The notes beneath the pieces are model-generated. The model ran no database searches and was not told the DNA's origin. It saw nothing but the letters and a program-made list of their open reading frames with translations. The translations under genes and the position numbers were made by a program. 64,000 nucleotides of DNA, from positions 1 through 64,000 of the forward strand of contig JAIUNY010000011.1 of assembly GCA_020161505.1 (NCBI GenBank). The letters are read 5' to 3'. Below are positions 52,279 through 61,810 of this stretch, one piece after another (the stretch's first letter is position 1; each line of letters begins with the position of its first letter). Source of the stretch: Armatimonadota bacterium (GTDB taxonomy: Bacteria; Armatimonadota; Fimbriimonadia; Fimbriimonadales; Fimbriimonadaceae).

Positions 52279-53376
52279 TCAGATGAGAGGCCGACCTTCA
52301 ACCCCCGGCTCCGGCTCGTACCGATGCACGGGAACACCCACCGAGAGCAAATCCGCCATGCGCATCATCCCCGGATGCTCCGTCGCGAAGTGACCGCTCG
52401 CCGCGATCATCATTCCCGCGTCGCTGGCGACCATCCCTAAATGATGTGGAACCTCGCCGGTCACAAACGCATCCGCCCCGGCGGCCCGCGCGGCGGCCCA
52501 TTCGTCCGATGCCGCCCCGCCCGTCACCGCCACCCGAGAGATCGGGCCACCCGCCCGAGGAACCCACATCTCCGTCCGCGTCTGCAGGCGATCATTCAGC
52601 ACGGCCAAGAACTCCGCGGCCGAGAGTGGGGAAGGCAGAACCCCGATCCGCCCGGCTGGTTGCCCAGCATTCCCGCGAACCGCCACAAGATCAAACGCCG
52701 GCTCCTCATAAGGATGCGCCGCCCGCAACGCCGCCAGCACCGCCGGAGCCGCCGATTCTTCCAGCATCATTTCCACCCGATCTTCTGTGACTTCTTGTAC
52801 CGAGCCCACCGATCCAATCACGGGCGAAGCCCCCGCGACAGGACGAAAAGTGCCGACTCCCGACCCCCAAAACGCGCACCGCACGTAATTTCCGATGACT
52901 CCAGCCCCCGCTGCGCTCAGGGCATCCACCAGCCGATCCCGACCTTCCGCAGGCACAAAAACCGTCAACTTCAACCTGCTCTGCGGATTGGAGGAACCAA
53001 ACGCGGTCACACCTTCCAATCCCAAGAGAGAAGCCAGCACATCATTGATCCCTCCTGGGGCGCAATCCCAGTTGGTATGCGCGGCAATCACGCTGATCCC
53101 CGCGCGGATGCACGCCATCACGCGATCCTCGACGCTCGAACCGGCCACCAAACGCTTCACCGGATCCCAAATCAGCGGATGGTGCGCCACGATCACATTG
53201 CAGCCTTTCGCTTGAGCCTCCGAGATACACCCAAGGCTGACATCCAGCGTCACCATCACCCCGGTCACCGCGAGTGCAGGATCTCCGATCAGGAGCCCAA
53301 TGCGGTCAAAGCCGAAGGCCATCGACGGAGGAGCCAACCGCTCCACGTCAGCCAGAACATCGCGGACGAGTACCAC
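52279..53376 (-). CDS. Nif3-like dinuclear metal-centre protein (DUF34)
   Basis: The 365-residue protein has the NIF3/YbgI metal motifs: IVAHHPLIW (His pair), SVIAAHTNWDCAPGGINDVL (His and Asp) and, near the C-terminus, ASGHFATEHPGMM (His and Glu). A central PII/CutA-like insertion of about 100 residues (RLKLTVFVPAEGRDRLVDAL ... AHPYEEPAFDLV) is typical of long Gram-positive-style members. The toroid-forming family has been linked to GTP cyclohydrolase-type activity and metal chaperoning, but its role is unsettled. The REP-like cluster lies just past its stop. Confidence 0.9.
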   Translation of the reverse strand: MVLVRDVLADVERLAPPSMAFGFDRIGLLIGDPALAVTGVMVTLDVSLGCISEAQAKGCNVIVAHHPLIWDPVKRLVAGSSVEDRVMACIRAGISVIAAHTNWDCAPGGINDVLASLLGLEGVTAFGSSNPQSRLKLTVFVPAEGRDRLVDALSAAGAGVIGNYVRCAFWGSGVGTFRPVAGASPVIGSVGSVQEVTEDRVEMMLEESAAPAVLAALRAAHPYEEPAFDLVAVRGNAGQPAGRIGVLPSPLSAAEFLAVLNDRLQTRTEMWVPRAGGPISRVAVTGGAASDEWAAARAAGADAFVTGEVPHHLGMVASDAGMMIAASGHFATEHPGMMRMADLLSVGVPVHRYEPEPGVEGRPLI

Positions 53377-53407
53377 GGCCCCAACTTACCCAAAAATCAC
53401 CCAACCT

Positions 53408-53439
53408 AAAAAACGGCGGGCAGGCTAATTAGCCTGCCC
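53408..53439 (-). terminator. Terminator overlapping the stop of the 65-aa gene
   Basis: GGGCAGGCTAA and TTAGCCTGCCC form a perfect 22-base palindrome (53418-53439), followed on the minus strand by TTTTTT (53413-53408). The stop codon TAA is inside the stem. Confidence 0.85.
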
Positions 53440-53626
53440 CGATGAGCTCAAGGTCGCGAGCTGGTTCGCATGAATGATGGCGTTGATGTCTTTTACAATA
53501 ATCAACCAGCTTTTTGACCGCTTTTTCGGAATCTTTGTCGAGTGCCATCTCGCTGGTCATTGCCAATGCGAGAAGAGCAAACGCCTCGTCTTCCGTGAGC
53601 TCCAACCGTTCTCGGATTTCCTCCAT
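53429..53626 (-). CDS. Small helical protein of unknown function
   Basis: The 65-residue protein starts MEEIRERLELTEDEAFALLA, with AAGGAG 10 bases upstream, which sets the start; a longer reading is less likely. It continues MALDKDSEKAVKKLVDYCKR and a His-rich end. It is acidic, helical and soluble. I do not recognise it. The strong ribosome-binding site and its own terminator argue that it is real. Confidence 0.6.
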   Translation of the reverse strand: MEEIRERLELTEDEAFALLALAMTSEMALDKDSEKAVKKLVDYCKRHQRHHSCEPARDLELIGAG

Positions 53627-53791
53627 GGTTAGATGCTCCTTGTGTTGGGATCCCAACACAAACATTATGACGCAAGAGCCGTGCCGTAAGTTCCGCCCGA
53701 CATTACCGGTTTAGGACGGATTGAGCCGAAAATACCGAAGGTGAACTGCCGGAGACCCCTCGGGCTCCGACGGTACACTGTGAGAATTACC

Positions 53792-55126
53792 ATGACGGGC
53801 CCACAGGACGAATCGCCGACGCTGGAGGAAACCACCTCATCCCCCACGGAGAGCCCGACCCCGCAACCCACCGCCACCACCGACGATGAACCCGTGGTGA
53901 GTGAGAAGAAGGTTGAGTACCTTCAATTCGGCGGAATGGCCGTGCCCGAGGGCGTGATGATGCGCTCACCGAACTACTACGCCGTCGCTTGCCGCGCTCC
54001 GAATGGCGACATCATCGTCAAAACCGAGGCGCTCCAGAAAACCTGGTTTGGCAAACTCACGTTTCTGAAGAAGCCATTCCTGCGAGGCTCCCTCGCGTTG
54101 CTCGACACCATGGGCCTGGGAATGAAGGCGATGAACTTCGCCAGCGATGTCCAGCTGAATCCGGTTTATGTGAAGGAAGAAGACCGCGATCAGGCAAAGG
54201 CGGAGGCATTGGAACAGGCCAAGGCGACACCCAAGGAGTTCCGCACTCTTGCCATCATCTCGGTGATCCTCGTTCTGCTCGCCGGATTCTTGTTCCCCGG
54301 AATCCAGCCATTCCTCGCCGGAGCCAAGGGGTTTGATGCCAACACGATGCTCTGGCCCGCCGTGGCTCTTGGCTCGGCGATCCTCAGCACGATCATGACG
54401 ATCTTCTGGGCACCGATTAAGTTCCGGCTCTCCACCGACGAAAAGCTCGCCATTGGGGTCGCCGTCGTGTTCTCCCTCGGATTCGGATTCTTGATTTTCA
54501 AAGCCGCTCCCGAAGCCTTCGCCCAGTTCGTCAGCGGCAACGCCGACAAAGGCGGCACCGCAACCAACTACATCGCGGAAGTCTTCAAGGTGGTTCTGTT
54601 CATCGGGTATCTCGTGCTCATCCGCCGGATCCCCGCGATCCTGGATACCTTTAAGTATCACGGTGCCGAGCACAAGGCGATCAACACGATTGAAGCTCGG
54701 GTGGCCTTGGATATCCCGAACTGCATGGCGCAAACGCGGCTCCACCCGCGTTGTGGCACCAACTTCGCGATCATCGTTCTCATCGTGGGCTTCTTGCTCT
54801 TCCCGCTGTTCCCGCGATACCCGATCATCTTCGGATACCAACTCGTCGGCGCAGCGGCGGTCGTCTTCCGACTTTTCCTGGATTTCCTCGTCTTCACACC
54901 GATCATCGCGGGCATCAGCTACGAGATCATCCGTCTGGCAGGGAACATGAAGGATCAGCGGTGGGTCGAGGTGTTGCTGAAGCCGGGTCTAGCCACCCAG
55001 CTCATCACCACCGAAGAGCCCGAGGAAAAGCACGTCGAAGTGGCGGTTCGATCACTCCAGGCGGTGCTCACGGCTGAGAAAACGGGTGAGCTGGAAAACA
55101 ACGAGCTCAAACAATTCACCGTTTGA
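53792..55126 (+). CDS. DUF1385 membrane protein
   Basis: I start at MTGPQDESPTLEE, giving 444 residues with a Thr/Pro-rich cytoplasmic lead of about 40. The DUF1385 hallmarks are present: FGGMAVPEGVMMRSPNYYAV, FLKKPFLRGSLALLDTMGLG, TFKYHGAEHKAINTIEA and TRLHPRCGTNFAIIVLIVG, with about six membrane helices. The middle two-helix segment (FRTLAIISVILVLLAGFLF, FRLSTDEKLAIGVAVVFSLG) is longer than usual. The family (YqhQ-like) is conserved but of unknown function; His/Cys residues suggest metal or thiol chemistry. Confidence 0.9.
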   Translation: MTGPQDESPTLEETTSSPTESPTPQPTATTDDEPVVSEKKVEYLQFGGMAVPEGVMMRSPNYYAVACRAPNGDIIVKTEALQKTWFGKLTFLKKPFLRGSLALLDTMGLGMKAMNFASDVQLNPVYVKEEDRDQAKAEALEQAKATPKEFRTLAIISVILVLLAGFLFPGIQPFLAGAKGFDANTMLWPAVALGSAILSTIMTIFWAPIKFRLSTDEKLAIGVAVVFSLGFGFLIFKAAPEAFAQFVSGNADKGGTATNYIAEVFKVVLFIGYLVLIRRIPAILDTFKYHGAEHKAINTIEARVALDIPNCMAQTRLHPRCGTNFAIIVLIVGFLLFPLFPRYPIIFGYQLVGAAAVVFRLFLDFLVFTPIIAGISYEIIRLAGNMKDQRWVEVLLKPGLATQLITTEEPEEKHVEVAVRSLQAVLTAEKTGELENNELKQFTV

Positions 55127-55166
55127 GGGTGCTTGGTGCCCAGGAAAGGACTCGAAGAGCCCTGGC

Positions 55167-55931
55167 TCAGTAGAGGCTGGCAGGGAAGTCTTCCCGGTAC
55201 AGAGCCTCATAGGCTCGCGGAAGATACCGCATGAACAACTCGCCGTAGTCGAGGGGAACGGCGTCCTCAAAACTCGTGCCCTTCCAGTTGTCGGGGCCGG
55301 AGTTGTACTCGTGAGCGATGGTGCGAAGCATCTTCTCGGTGTAGGGAACCATGCCGCGCTGAGCTCGGTAATCGGGTCCCAGGCGATTCGGCTGAGCCAA
55401 CACCGCCGCCAAATGCCGCGATCCATCGACGATTTGCGTCGTCACATCTTCGCGATACTGGGCCGCGAACATCGCCCGCTCCATCGGATGATCCAGCCCC
55501 ATTTCAGAGGGATCTTGACGCACCTGCATGATGCCGATGCTCGCCGGGCGGGCGCCTGCCGTGAACACGCTTGCACTCGCCGAGTCGTTCCAGTGCCATG
55601 CGCTCGGAACCCCTTGGGCCGTCTCGACATAGATGATCCCCGCTACCATCCAAGCTGGGACTCCGTAGGCGCGGGAGATGCGGATGATGGTGTTGCGGTT
55701 CTCCGCCACAATCTGCTCCGCTTCTGGAACATTGAACTCCAGGCTCTGGAGCGCGGCTTTCACCGGATGAATCTCGTAGCCTTCCGCACTTCCATCCGCC
55801 AGAGCCGTAGCCTGACTCAGCTCAAGAAGCTGGCTGGCATCGGTGCGTGCTTTGGAGAAGTCTGGGGCCCAAAAGAGCATCGGCGCGATCAAAGCGATCC
55901 GCCAGAAGTTGCTTCCCTTGGTGGGGCTCAT
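55167..55931 (-). CDS. Lytic-transglycosylase-like exported protein
   Basis: I start at MSPTKGSNFWRIALIAPML, 254 residues (a start 7 codons earlier is possible). A hydrophobic N-terminus of about 17 residues should export or anchor it. RISRAYGVPAWMVAGIIYVE, then SIGIMQVRQDPSEMGL and HEYNSGPDNWKG, follow the order of SLT-type domains: catalytic Glu in YVE, the GxMQV strand and the late N-x-G-P turn. If active it would cut peptidoglycan glycan strands. Similarity is partial. Confidence 0.6.
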   Translation of the reverse strand: MSPTKGSNFWRIALIAPMLFWAPDFSKARTDASQLLELSQATALADGSAEGYEIHPVKAALQSLEFNVPEAEQIVAENRNTIIRISRAYGVPAWMVAGIIYVETAQGVPSAWHWNDSASASVFTAGARPASIGIMQVRQDPSEMGLDHPMERAMFAAQYREDVTTQIVDGSRHLAAVLAQPNRLGPDYRAQRGMVPYTEKMLRTIAHEYNSGPDNWKGTSFEDAVPLDYGELFMRYLPRAYEALYREDFPASLY

Positions 55932-56057
55932 GATCCCCGTGGATTTGGTCATCCCAGTGTTCGGGCCTGCAGACCCGTCTCTAGTGACAAGAATACGGCA
56001 AGAAATGATCCCGTGGGGGGTCCATGCACCTTGAACCTATGACTTTTGACCCGCAAC

Positions 56058-56909
56058 CTAGCCGGTTGGGGCGACGAGGTCTCCGTACAACTCTGGCCTT
56101 CGATCCCTGATCGCATTGGTTTGGAAAGACCCTGGAATCACCACTGTCTGCTTTTCTCGGGCTTTCGCGAGGTCGATCTCGGCGAGAATCATGCCTTCCT
56201 CGTTGCCGATTCGTGCAAGCTCAGAGCCATCGACGTCGTAGAGCCCGCTTCCGCCGGCAAAACTGAACCCGTTCTCGTCGCCCAGCCGGTTGCACGTGGC
56301 GTAGTAAATCTTGTTCTCCGCGCACCGTGCCGGAACCATCACGCTCGCGGGTGCGCCTTTTCGTACCGGCCAGTTGGTGGGCAAAACCACAATCTCCGCA
56401 CCTCGCAAGGCCATCACACGGGTTGCTTCGGGTGATCGCAGGTCATAGCAGATCAGGATCCCGATCCTCCCGAGCTCCGTTTCGAACACGGGCAAAGCTT
56501 GCCCAGGCTCCGCGAACTGGTCGAAGCCGAGGCAGGGCAGGTGGGTCTTCACATACCGGCGCAACCGACCATTGGGTTCAGCGAGCAAGGCGCAGTTGAT
56601 GAGCCCGAAGTCATCCTTCGCGGCAACGCCGAAGACCAAGTGAACGTCGTGCTCAATCGCAAGGTTGAGCATCGCATAGACCGCAGGATTGGCATCCGTG
56701 ACCTCAAGATCTTGCGCGCAGTGAACACGCAGCGCGATCTTCTCGGCCTCCTCCCGAGTGCCGACGCAGTATCCGCTCAGGAAGGCTTCCGGGAGGACGA
56801 TGAGCTTTGCCCCTTCGCCCGCTGCGTTCGCGATCCACTTCGACGCCTTTGCGACGTTCGCGGCTGGATCACCAAACACCACAGGGAGTTGCAAACTTGC
56901 GACTTTCAC
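56058..56909 (-). CDS. Carbon-nitrogen hydrolase (nitrilase superfamily)
   Basis: I start at GTG (VKVASLQLPVVFGDPAANVA), 283 residues, because the superfamily begins here; the longer reading overlaps the divergent gene. The catalytic triad is visible: Glu41 in LPEAFLSGY, Lys121 in YVKTHLP and Cys154 in LICYDLRSPE. These enzymes hydrolyse amides or nitriles, for example omega-amides or beta-ureido compounds. The substrate cannot be told. GGAGG sits very close to the GTG, so the start is moderately uncertain. Confidence 0.88.
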   Translation of the reverse strand: MKVASLQLPVVFGDPAANVAKASKWIANAAGEGAKLIVLPEAFLSGYCVGTREEAEKIALRVHCAQDLEVTDANPAVYAMLNLAIEHDVHLVFGVAAKDDFGLINCALLAEPNGRLRRYVKTHLPCLGFDQFAEPGQALPVFETELGRIGILICYDLRSPEATRVMALRGAEIVVLPTNWPVRKGAPASVMVPARCAENKIYYATCNRLGDENGFSFAGGSGLYDVDGSELARIGNEEGMILAEIDLAKAREKQTVVIPGSFQTNAIRDRRPELYGDLVAPTG

Positions 56910-56973
56910 CCCTCCATCATGCCCGATTCCACGGACCGGGAGGGTCTGCCCCAGGCAAGTAGAATAGAAATCA

Positions 56974-57885
56974 ATGGCCACGGTGACCCAAGGCTGGCAG
57001 AGCTTCCGCGTGTTTCTTGAGATGATCAAGATCGAACACTCGGTCTTCGCCCTGCCCTTTGCGATGATCGGCATGATGTGGGGCTCCGAGGCGATTCACG
57101 GTCATGGCTGGCCCGGATGGTCGGTGTTCCTTTGGATCCTGCTCGCGATGGTGAGTTGCCGAAGTGCGGCAATGGCCTACAACCGAATCGCCGACCGCGA
57201 GATCGACGCTGCTAACCCCCGCACCAAGATGCGCGCCATCCCCGCCGGACTTCTGAGCCTGCGCACCGCAAACCTCTACTTTTATGGCTCGATTGCCCTG
57301 TTTGTCCTCGCCGCCGCGATGCTCAATCCCTTGGCCCTGACGCTCTCGCCGCTGGCTCTGTTGGTGACCCTCGGATATAGCCTCACGAAGCGGTTCACGC
57401 CGCTGTGTCACTTTGTCCTCGGCTTTGGGCTGGGAATCGCTCCAGCTGCTGCATGGATCGCGGTGACGGGGAGCCTGGATCCGCGAATCCTCCTCCTCAC
57501 CCTCACGGTCACCCTCTGGACGGCGGGGTTCGACCTGATCTACAGTTTGCAAGACGAAGAATTTGACAAATCGCAAGGTTTGCGCTCGATGCCCCAAACC
57601 ATCGGGAAGGCGAAAACGCTCCTCCTGAGCCGGGTGTGCCACCTTCTCTGTTTGGTTAGCCTCGGGATGGCCCTGTCCACTTTCGGACTGGGCGTGCTGG
57701 CGTGGGTGGGCTTCGGGCTTGTCGCGGGGCTCCTCTTCTACGAGCAGAGCCTTGTGAAGCCGGATGATCTCAGCAAGGTGAATCTCGCCTTTTTCACCCT
57801 CAACGGGTTTGTTTCGATTGGGTTCTTCGTGTTCATCTTGCTGGACAAGGTGATCCCCCTGCCGGTGACGGTGATCGGTCGATGA
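56974..57885 (+). CDS. UbiA-family prenyltransferase, likely menaquinone type
   Basis: The 303-residue protein has eight or nine membrane helices and both Asp-rich motifs: NRIADREID (residues 70-78) and DLIYSLQDEEFD (187-198). NPRTKMRAIPAG follows the first motif, as in 4-hydroxybenzoate- and futalosine-pathway prenyltransferases (UbiA/MqnP). It attaches a polyprenyl chain to an aromatic acid in the inner membrane for quinone synthesis. Which quinone pathway applies is not shown by neighbours. It overlaps the following gene by ATGA. Confidence 0.88.
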   Translation: MATVTQGWQSFRVFLEMIKIEHSVFALPFAMIGMMWGSEAIHGHGWPGWSVFLWILLAMVSCRSAAMAYNRIADREIDAANPRTKMRAIPAGLLSLRTANLYFYGSIALFVLAAAMLNPLALTLSPLALLVTLGYSLTKRFTPLCHFVLGFGLGIAPAAAWIAVTGSLDPRILLLTLTVTLWTAGFDLIYSLQDEEFDKSQGLRSMPQTIGKAKTLLLSRVCHLLCLVSLGMALSTFGLGVLAWVGFGLVAGLLFYEQSLVKPDDLSKVNLAFFTLNGFVSIGFFVFILLDKVIPLPVTVIGR

Positions 57886-58712
57886 GCACCGAGGTTTTCG
57901 GGAAAACCAATCGGGCCGTGCCGAATCTGTGGGCGCGGCTTCTGACCGGGGACGGTGGGGAAGAGGCTCTGGTCGAATCAGTCGCGGAGAGCGGTGCCCC
58001 CTTCGACCCTGGAGCGCATCTGAGCAAGTGGGGGTATCTCACGCGAGACATCCCGAACCCCGTAATGGTCTGCCTCGGCCGCGAGATCGAAAATGCTCCC
58101 GCAGACTCCGTGGCTGCTGACTTGATCGGCGGCGAACTGGTGCAAGCTCTTTCTTCTCTGGGACGCACGAGCATTGACTTCTTCTTTCTGAGCGTGCGGC
58201 GCGCGTTGGAAGAGCACCAAATCAACGGCGCCCTCGCCTGCCTCGAAAGCGCACGCGAGGAGGGCTTGGTTAAGCACGTCGGCCTCAGCATCGAAGGTCG
58301 TGCGATGGCGGTGGCGGGGATGTGGCGATTCCATGATGCCTTCGAAATGATCCGCGTGCGCAGGAATCCGGTTTGGGAAGAGGACGTTGCCGTGGTGCGC
58401 TCGATGGCGAAGGAGCGGCGAGTGGGCGTCCTGGGGGCCGAGCCGTTTGATTGGGGGCTGGGGTTGCCCTTCTTCCGGCAGCCTGGGCTCACCTGGGCTG
58501 ATGGTGCGGGGTGCCTCGCGCAGCTTCGCACGGACCATCCTGTGTTGGTGGGCGTGCGCAGCGCTCACGAGTGGCGGGCTTGTCTGGCTGCTTCCTCTGG
58601 TGAGGGCCAACTGCCGAGCGCGGAAGAATATCGCGATCCGGTTCGCTGGGCCGATGCCGCTCTTGCTGAACCCTGGTTGAAGTCATCGCTGGAGGCGTTG
58701 CGTGGATCTTGA
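57882..58712 (+). CDS. Degenerate aldo/keto-reductase-fold protein
   Basis: The 276-residue protein has pieces of an AKR barrel: LVQALSSLGRTSIDFFFLSV (L-x-x-S-L-x-x-L-x-x-x-x-I-D), EHQINGALACLESAREEGLV KHVGLS in two parts, and VVRSMAKERRVGVLGAEPFD. The N-terminal part that should hold Asp, Tyr and Lys of the catalytic tetrad (D-T-A-x-x-Y-G) is replaced by APFDPGAHLSKWGYLT with no clear equivalent. It is probably an inactive or reassigned family member. It overlaps the UbiA gene by 4 bases and the next gene by 11. Confidence 0.6.
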   Translation: MSTEVFGKTNRAVPNLWARLLTGDGGEEALVESVAESGAPFDPGAHLSKWGYLTRDIPNPVMVCLGREIENAPADSVAADLIGGELVQALSSLGRTSIDFFFLSVRRALEEHQINGALACLESAREEGLVKHVGLSIEGRAMAVAGMWRFHDAFEMIRVRRNPVWEEDVAVVRSMAKERRVGVLGAEPFDWGLGLPFFRQPGLTWADGAGCLAQLRTDHPVLVGVRSAHEWRACLAASSGEGQLPSAEEYRDPVRWADAALAEPWLKSSLEALRGS

Positions 58713-59001
58713 TCTCGTGCGTCCCTGGCTCCAATGGGGCTCCGCCGTCAGTCTTCTCATGGCCGTGATTTGGATCATCCGCTCTCGCTCGGCTGGCGTG
58801 CGGGGCTATGTGATGGGGGGCGCGTTCGTGTGTCTTGCCGCACTTTTCCTGGGGCTCGCGAGCCAGTGGCCCATCTGGGGAATGGCGACCATCGGGGTGC
58901 TCCTCTTCGTCTTGCTCTTCGCCGATCTTTCGCTGCGTGCGGCGGAGTTGGCGGCGGCAAGAGACGCCGCGGCCAAGGAACGGGAAGGCAAAACCCCATG
59001 A
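58702..59001 (+). CDS. Small membrane protein, three helices
   Basis: The 99-residue protein starts at GTG (MDLDLVRPWLQWG), overlapping the AKR-like gene by 11 bases. Hydrophobic helices are SAVSLLMAVIWII, YVMGGAFVCLAALFLGLA and WGMATIGVLLFVLLFAD, followed by a charged Ala-rich tail (LRAAELAAARDAAAKERE). No family recognised. Part of the ubiA unit by position. Confidence 0.6.
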   Translation: MDLDLVRPWLQWGSAVSLLMAVIWIIRSRSAGVRGYVMGGAFVCLAALFLGLASQWPIWGMATIGVLLFVLLFADLSLRAAELAAARDAAAKEREGKTP

Positions 59002-59077
59002 TTCAGATCTCCTGTTCCGGGTGCTCAGATCCTCCGATGGGCGGAACGGGATTGTGTAAAGAAAGGATGAGGACGCG

Positions 59078-60358
59078 ATGAAAATCATCATTGTTGGAGC
59101 AGGGATCTCGGGGCTGCGTGCCGCCGACCTCCTCACTCAAGCCGGACATCAAGTCGAGATCTTCGAGGCCCGCGATCGCGTCGGAGGGAGGATGCTCACC
59201 TGCGAACTCCCGAGTGGCGGCTGGTTTGAAGGGGGCGGGGAATGGATGGATGCCGATCATCACCGCGTGATGCACCTGATGCGCAGCCTCGGAACCGCGC
59301 CAGAAATCAGTCGTCAGTGGCCCGGTCTTGTCGTGCATCGCGGCGAGTACGCAACTGAGAATCAAGTCTGGCCTGATGCGGAAGCCGACGCCGCTCATGT
59401 CCACGAGGAGGCCGCCCGGCTCTGCCGAGAAATGCCCGACAAGCCTTGGCTCGATCCGGAGTGGGCCAAGCTCGACGAGAAGCCTCTCTCGGAGTGGTTG
59501 GACGAGCAGTGTGTCTCGGAGAGGGGACGCTGGTGGGTCGAGGCGATCACGCGATCGGACGAGGGTGATGACACCAAGCGGGTCGGCTTGCTGGGTTGGC
59601 TTTTAGGCTACAAACATTATCTTAGCCGCGAAGAAGGCGATATGAGTTTGTATAGGATTGCCGGTGGAGGAGGTCGGCTTTGTGGTGTTTATGCCTCCAA
59701 ACTTGGACTTCCAATCCACCTGGGTGAGGTTCTTACCGAAGTTGAGCAGAGTGGCAGTCAAGTGACCCTGCGGTTCGCATCAGGGCTGGAAAAAGTGGCT
59801 GATCGGGCCGTTCTCACTGCGCCGCCTTCCGTGCTGTCTCGGCTGAGCTTGGTTGGCTTACCGGAAGACCGAAAACAAGGCTTTGAGGCCATTCCGCTGG
59901 CGAGAGCCATTAAGGTCGTGCTCGAGTTCACCGAGCGGTTTTGGGACGGCATGACCTGGTCAGGTCGGCTTCTCAGCGACCTTCCATGCCAGCAGGTGTG
60001 GGATGGGGGGCGCGCCGGGGCAAAGATTTTGAGCTTCTACCTGTGCGGCGATCATTCAGTGGAAATGGCGGATCGGAGTGATCTATTCGAGGTTTTGTAC
60101 CGAGCCTTGTGCGAGGTGATTCCAGAGGCACAAGGGAAGTTTGTCGGCGGGCAGCTCATTGATTGGGTGTCCGATCCCTACAGTCAGGGTGCCTTCACGA
60201 GCCTCGCTCCGGGAGCCGTCACCAAGGGACTCCCGACGATTGCCTTGCCATGGGAGCGGGTTCACTTCGCCGGGGATCACACCGCCACCTGGACAGGATT
60301 TATCGAAGGCGCGCTCGAAAGTGCCGAGCGTGTCGTAGCAGAAATCGGAGGATCATGA
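59078..60358 (+). CDS. Flavin-containing amine oxidase
   Basis: The 426-residue protein starts [20 protein letters not shown] (Rossmann FAD motif). It continues [30 protein letters not shown] and, at the C-terminus, [16 protein letters not shown] and [20 protein letters not shown], the second FAD-binding motif. This is the monoamine-oxidase fold, oxidising amines or related substrates such as phytoene-like lipids. AAAGGATGAGG lies just upstream. The stretch near 59600-59700 is somewhat AT-richer than the rest. The amidohydrolase gene follows almost directly. Confidence 0.9.
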   Translation: MKIIIVGAGISGLRAADLLTQAGHQVEIFEARDRVGGRMLTCELPSGGWFEGGGEWMDADHHRVMHLMRSLGTAPEISRQWPGLVVHRGEYATENQVWPDAEADAAHVHEEAARLCREMPDKPWLDPEWAKLDEKPLSEWLDEQCVSERGRWWVEAITRSDEGDDTKRVGLLGWLLGYKHYLSREEGDMSLYRIAGGGGRLCGVYASKLGLPIHLGEVLTEVEQSGSQVTLRFASGLEKVADRAVLTAPPSVLSRLSLVGLPEDRKQGFEAIPLARAIKVVLEFTERFWDGMTWSGRLLSDLPCQQVWDGGRAGAKILSFYLCGDHSVEMADRSDLFEVLYRALCEVIPEAQGKFVGGQLIDWVSDPYSQGAFTSLAPGAVTKGLPTIALPWERVHFAGDHTATWTGFIEGALESAERVVAEIGGS

Positions 60359-60361
60359 TAA

Positions 60362-61810
60362 GTGCAAGTTTTTGCAAAGAATGACCCCCGTCTTGATAAC
60401 AAAAAGACGAAAACTTATCTTTTACCTGGCTTCATTGACGCCCATTGCCACATCCTTCCAAGTGGTCTCGATTTGCTCAAGTGCAACCTTCGAACTTGCA
60501 CTTCTAAGGATGAGGTGCTTGAAAAAGTGGCAGATGAGTTCGGAAACCATAACAAAGAAGGATGGTTCCACGCCACTCAATATGATCAGACCAAGTTTGA
60601 GGGTGCGCACCACATCACTCGCCACGATCTGGACAAGATCAGCGACTCAACCCCTATTCTTCTCCGGCATTCGAATGGGCACGCGAGCGTTGCCAATTCG
60701 GCCGCTCTGCGGGCCGCTGGGGTGACTCGGGAGACCCCGGATCCCGAGGGAGGAGAGTTTGTCCGCGACGCCGCCGGTGAGCCGAATGGAGTGCTCCTCG
60801 AGAAGGCTCACGAGTTCGTCACGAGCTCTGCCCCCGCTCCCACCACGGAACAAATGGTCGAGGCGATTCTTCGGGCGGGCGAGTCGATGAGCTCCTTCGG
60901 CATCACCACGGCGACCGACATGATGACCGGCCGATGGAACCTGGCCCAAGAGCTCGAGGCGTACCGCCTGGCGAGCGAGCGGGGTTGCAAGATCCGTTTG
61001 CGGCTTTACGTGCAGTGGGCAGACGTGCTCAGCTCCCGGGCGATTGATCCCGCGCTTTTCGAGGAACTCCAGTCGGCCATGGATCCAACGAAGTGCAAGG
61101 TGCTTGGCCTGAAAGTCTTCGCCGACGGTGCCATTGGATCCGCCACGGCTGCGATCAAGAGCAAATTTCTCACCACCGGAGGGCAAGGTCAGCTGATCTA
61201 TCCGGAGGAGAAGCTGGCCGAAATCATTGCGAAAATCGATGCTGCTGGCTACTCCTGCGCCGTTCACACCATCGGCGATTACTCAACGGATCTCGTGATG
61301 GACGCCTACGAGAAAACCGATGACCCCAAGCGCCACCGCATCGAGCACGCGATGATCCTCAGCGAAGCCCAGATTGAGCGGATGGCTCGACTAGGCTCCC
61401 ATCTCACGGTTCAGCCGGAATTCCTCATGCGGTTTGGTCACGCGTACCGGGTGCAGCTGGAGCCGGAGATTGCCGCCAATCTCAAGCCCGTTCGGAGCTT
61501 GCTCGATGCAGGTATTCCGCTCTCCTTCAACTCGGATCGCCCGATTGTGCCGGGCAATCCGTGGGATGGGATCGCAGCGGCGATCCAACGTCCCGAGGGG
61601 TTCAACCCGGCAGAAAACATCACTCTGGAAGAAGCGATTGGTCTGTACACCCACGGCGGTGCTCAAGCGAATTTCGAGCCGGAGTTTGTCGGGAAGCTGG
61701 AGCCGGGTTTTGCCGCAGACCATCAGGTCTACAATGAAAAACCGCACCCAGGGGCGACCCCGAGTGCGGTGTTCATGGACGGCAAGCTCGTCCAGGGCTC
61801 TACGGATTGA
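60362..61810 (+). CDS. YtcJ-type amidohydrolase with short N-terminus
   Basis: The 482-residue protein has the metal site LPGFIDAHCHILPSG, then LRHSNGHASVANSAALRAAG, GLKVFADGAIGSATAA, AVHTIGDYSTDLVMDAYE, RIEHAMILSEAQI and SFNSDRPIVPGNPW, all typical of the YtcJ-like amidohydrolases. The usual lead of about 50 residues (a beta sandwich ending GKTVLPG) is cut to about 22. I use GTG at 60362, 11 bases after GGAGG. An ATG at 60355 is better placed but out of frame and would need one T less in the T5 run. The first 240 bases are only about 43% GC. Confidence 0.85.
   Translation: MQVFAKNDPRLDNKKTKTYLLPGFIDAHCHILPSGLDLLKCNLRTCTSKDEVLEKVADEFGNHNKEGWFHATQYDQTKFEGAHHITRHDLDKISDSTPILLRHSNGHASVANSAALRAAGVTRETPDPEGGEFVRDAAGEPNGVLLEKAHEFVTSSAPAPTTEQMVEAILRAGESMSSFGITTATDMMTGRWNLAQELEAYRLASERGCKIRLRLYVQWADVLSSRAIDPALFEELQSAMDPTKCKVLGLKVFADGAIGSATAAIKSKFLTTGGQGQLIYPEEKLAEIIAKIDAAGYSCAVHTIGDYSTDLVMDAYEKTDDPKRHRIEHAMILSEAQIERMARLGSHLTVQPEFLMRFGHAYRVQLEPEIAANLKPVRSLLDAGIPLSFNSDRPIVPGNPWDGIAAAIQRPEGFNPAENITLEEAIGLYTHGGAQANFEPEFVGKLEPGFAADHQVYNEKPHPGATPSAVFMDGKLVQGSTD

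Noticed and set aside
53773-53778. TACACT as promoter of the DUF1385 gene
   Set aside because: No matching -35 box at the right distance, and it is only 14 bases before the start codon.
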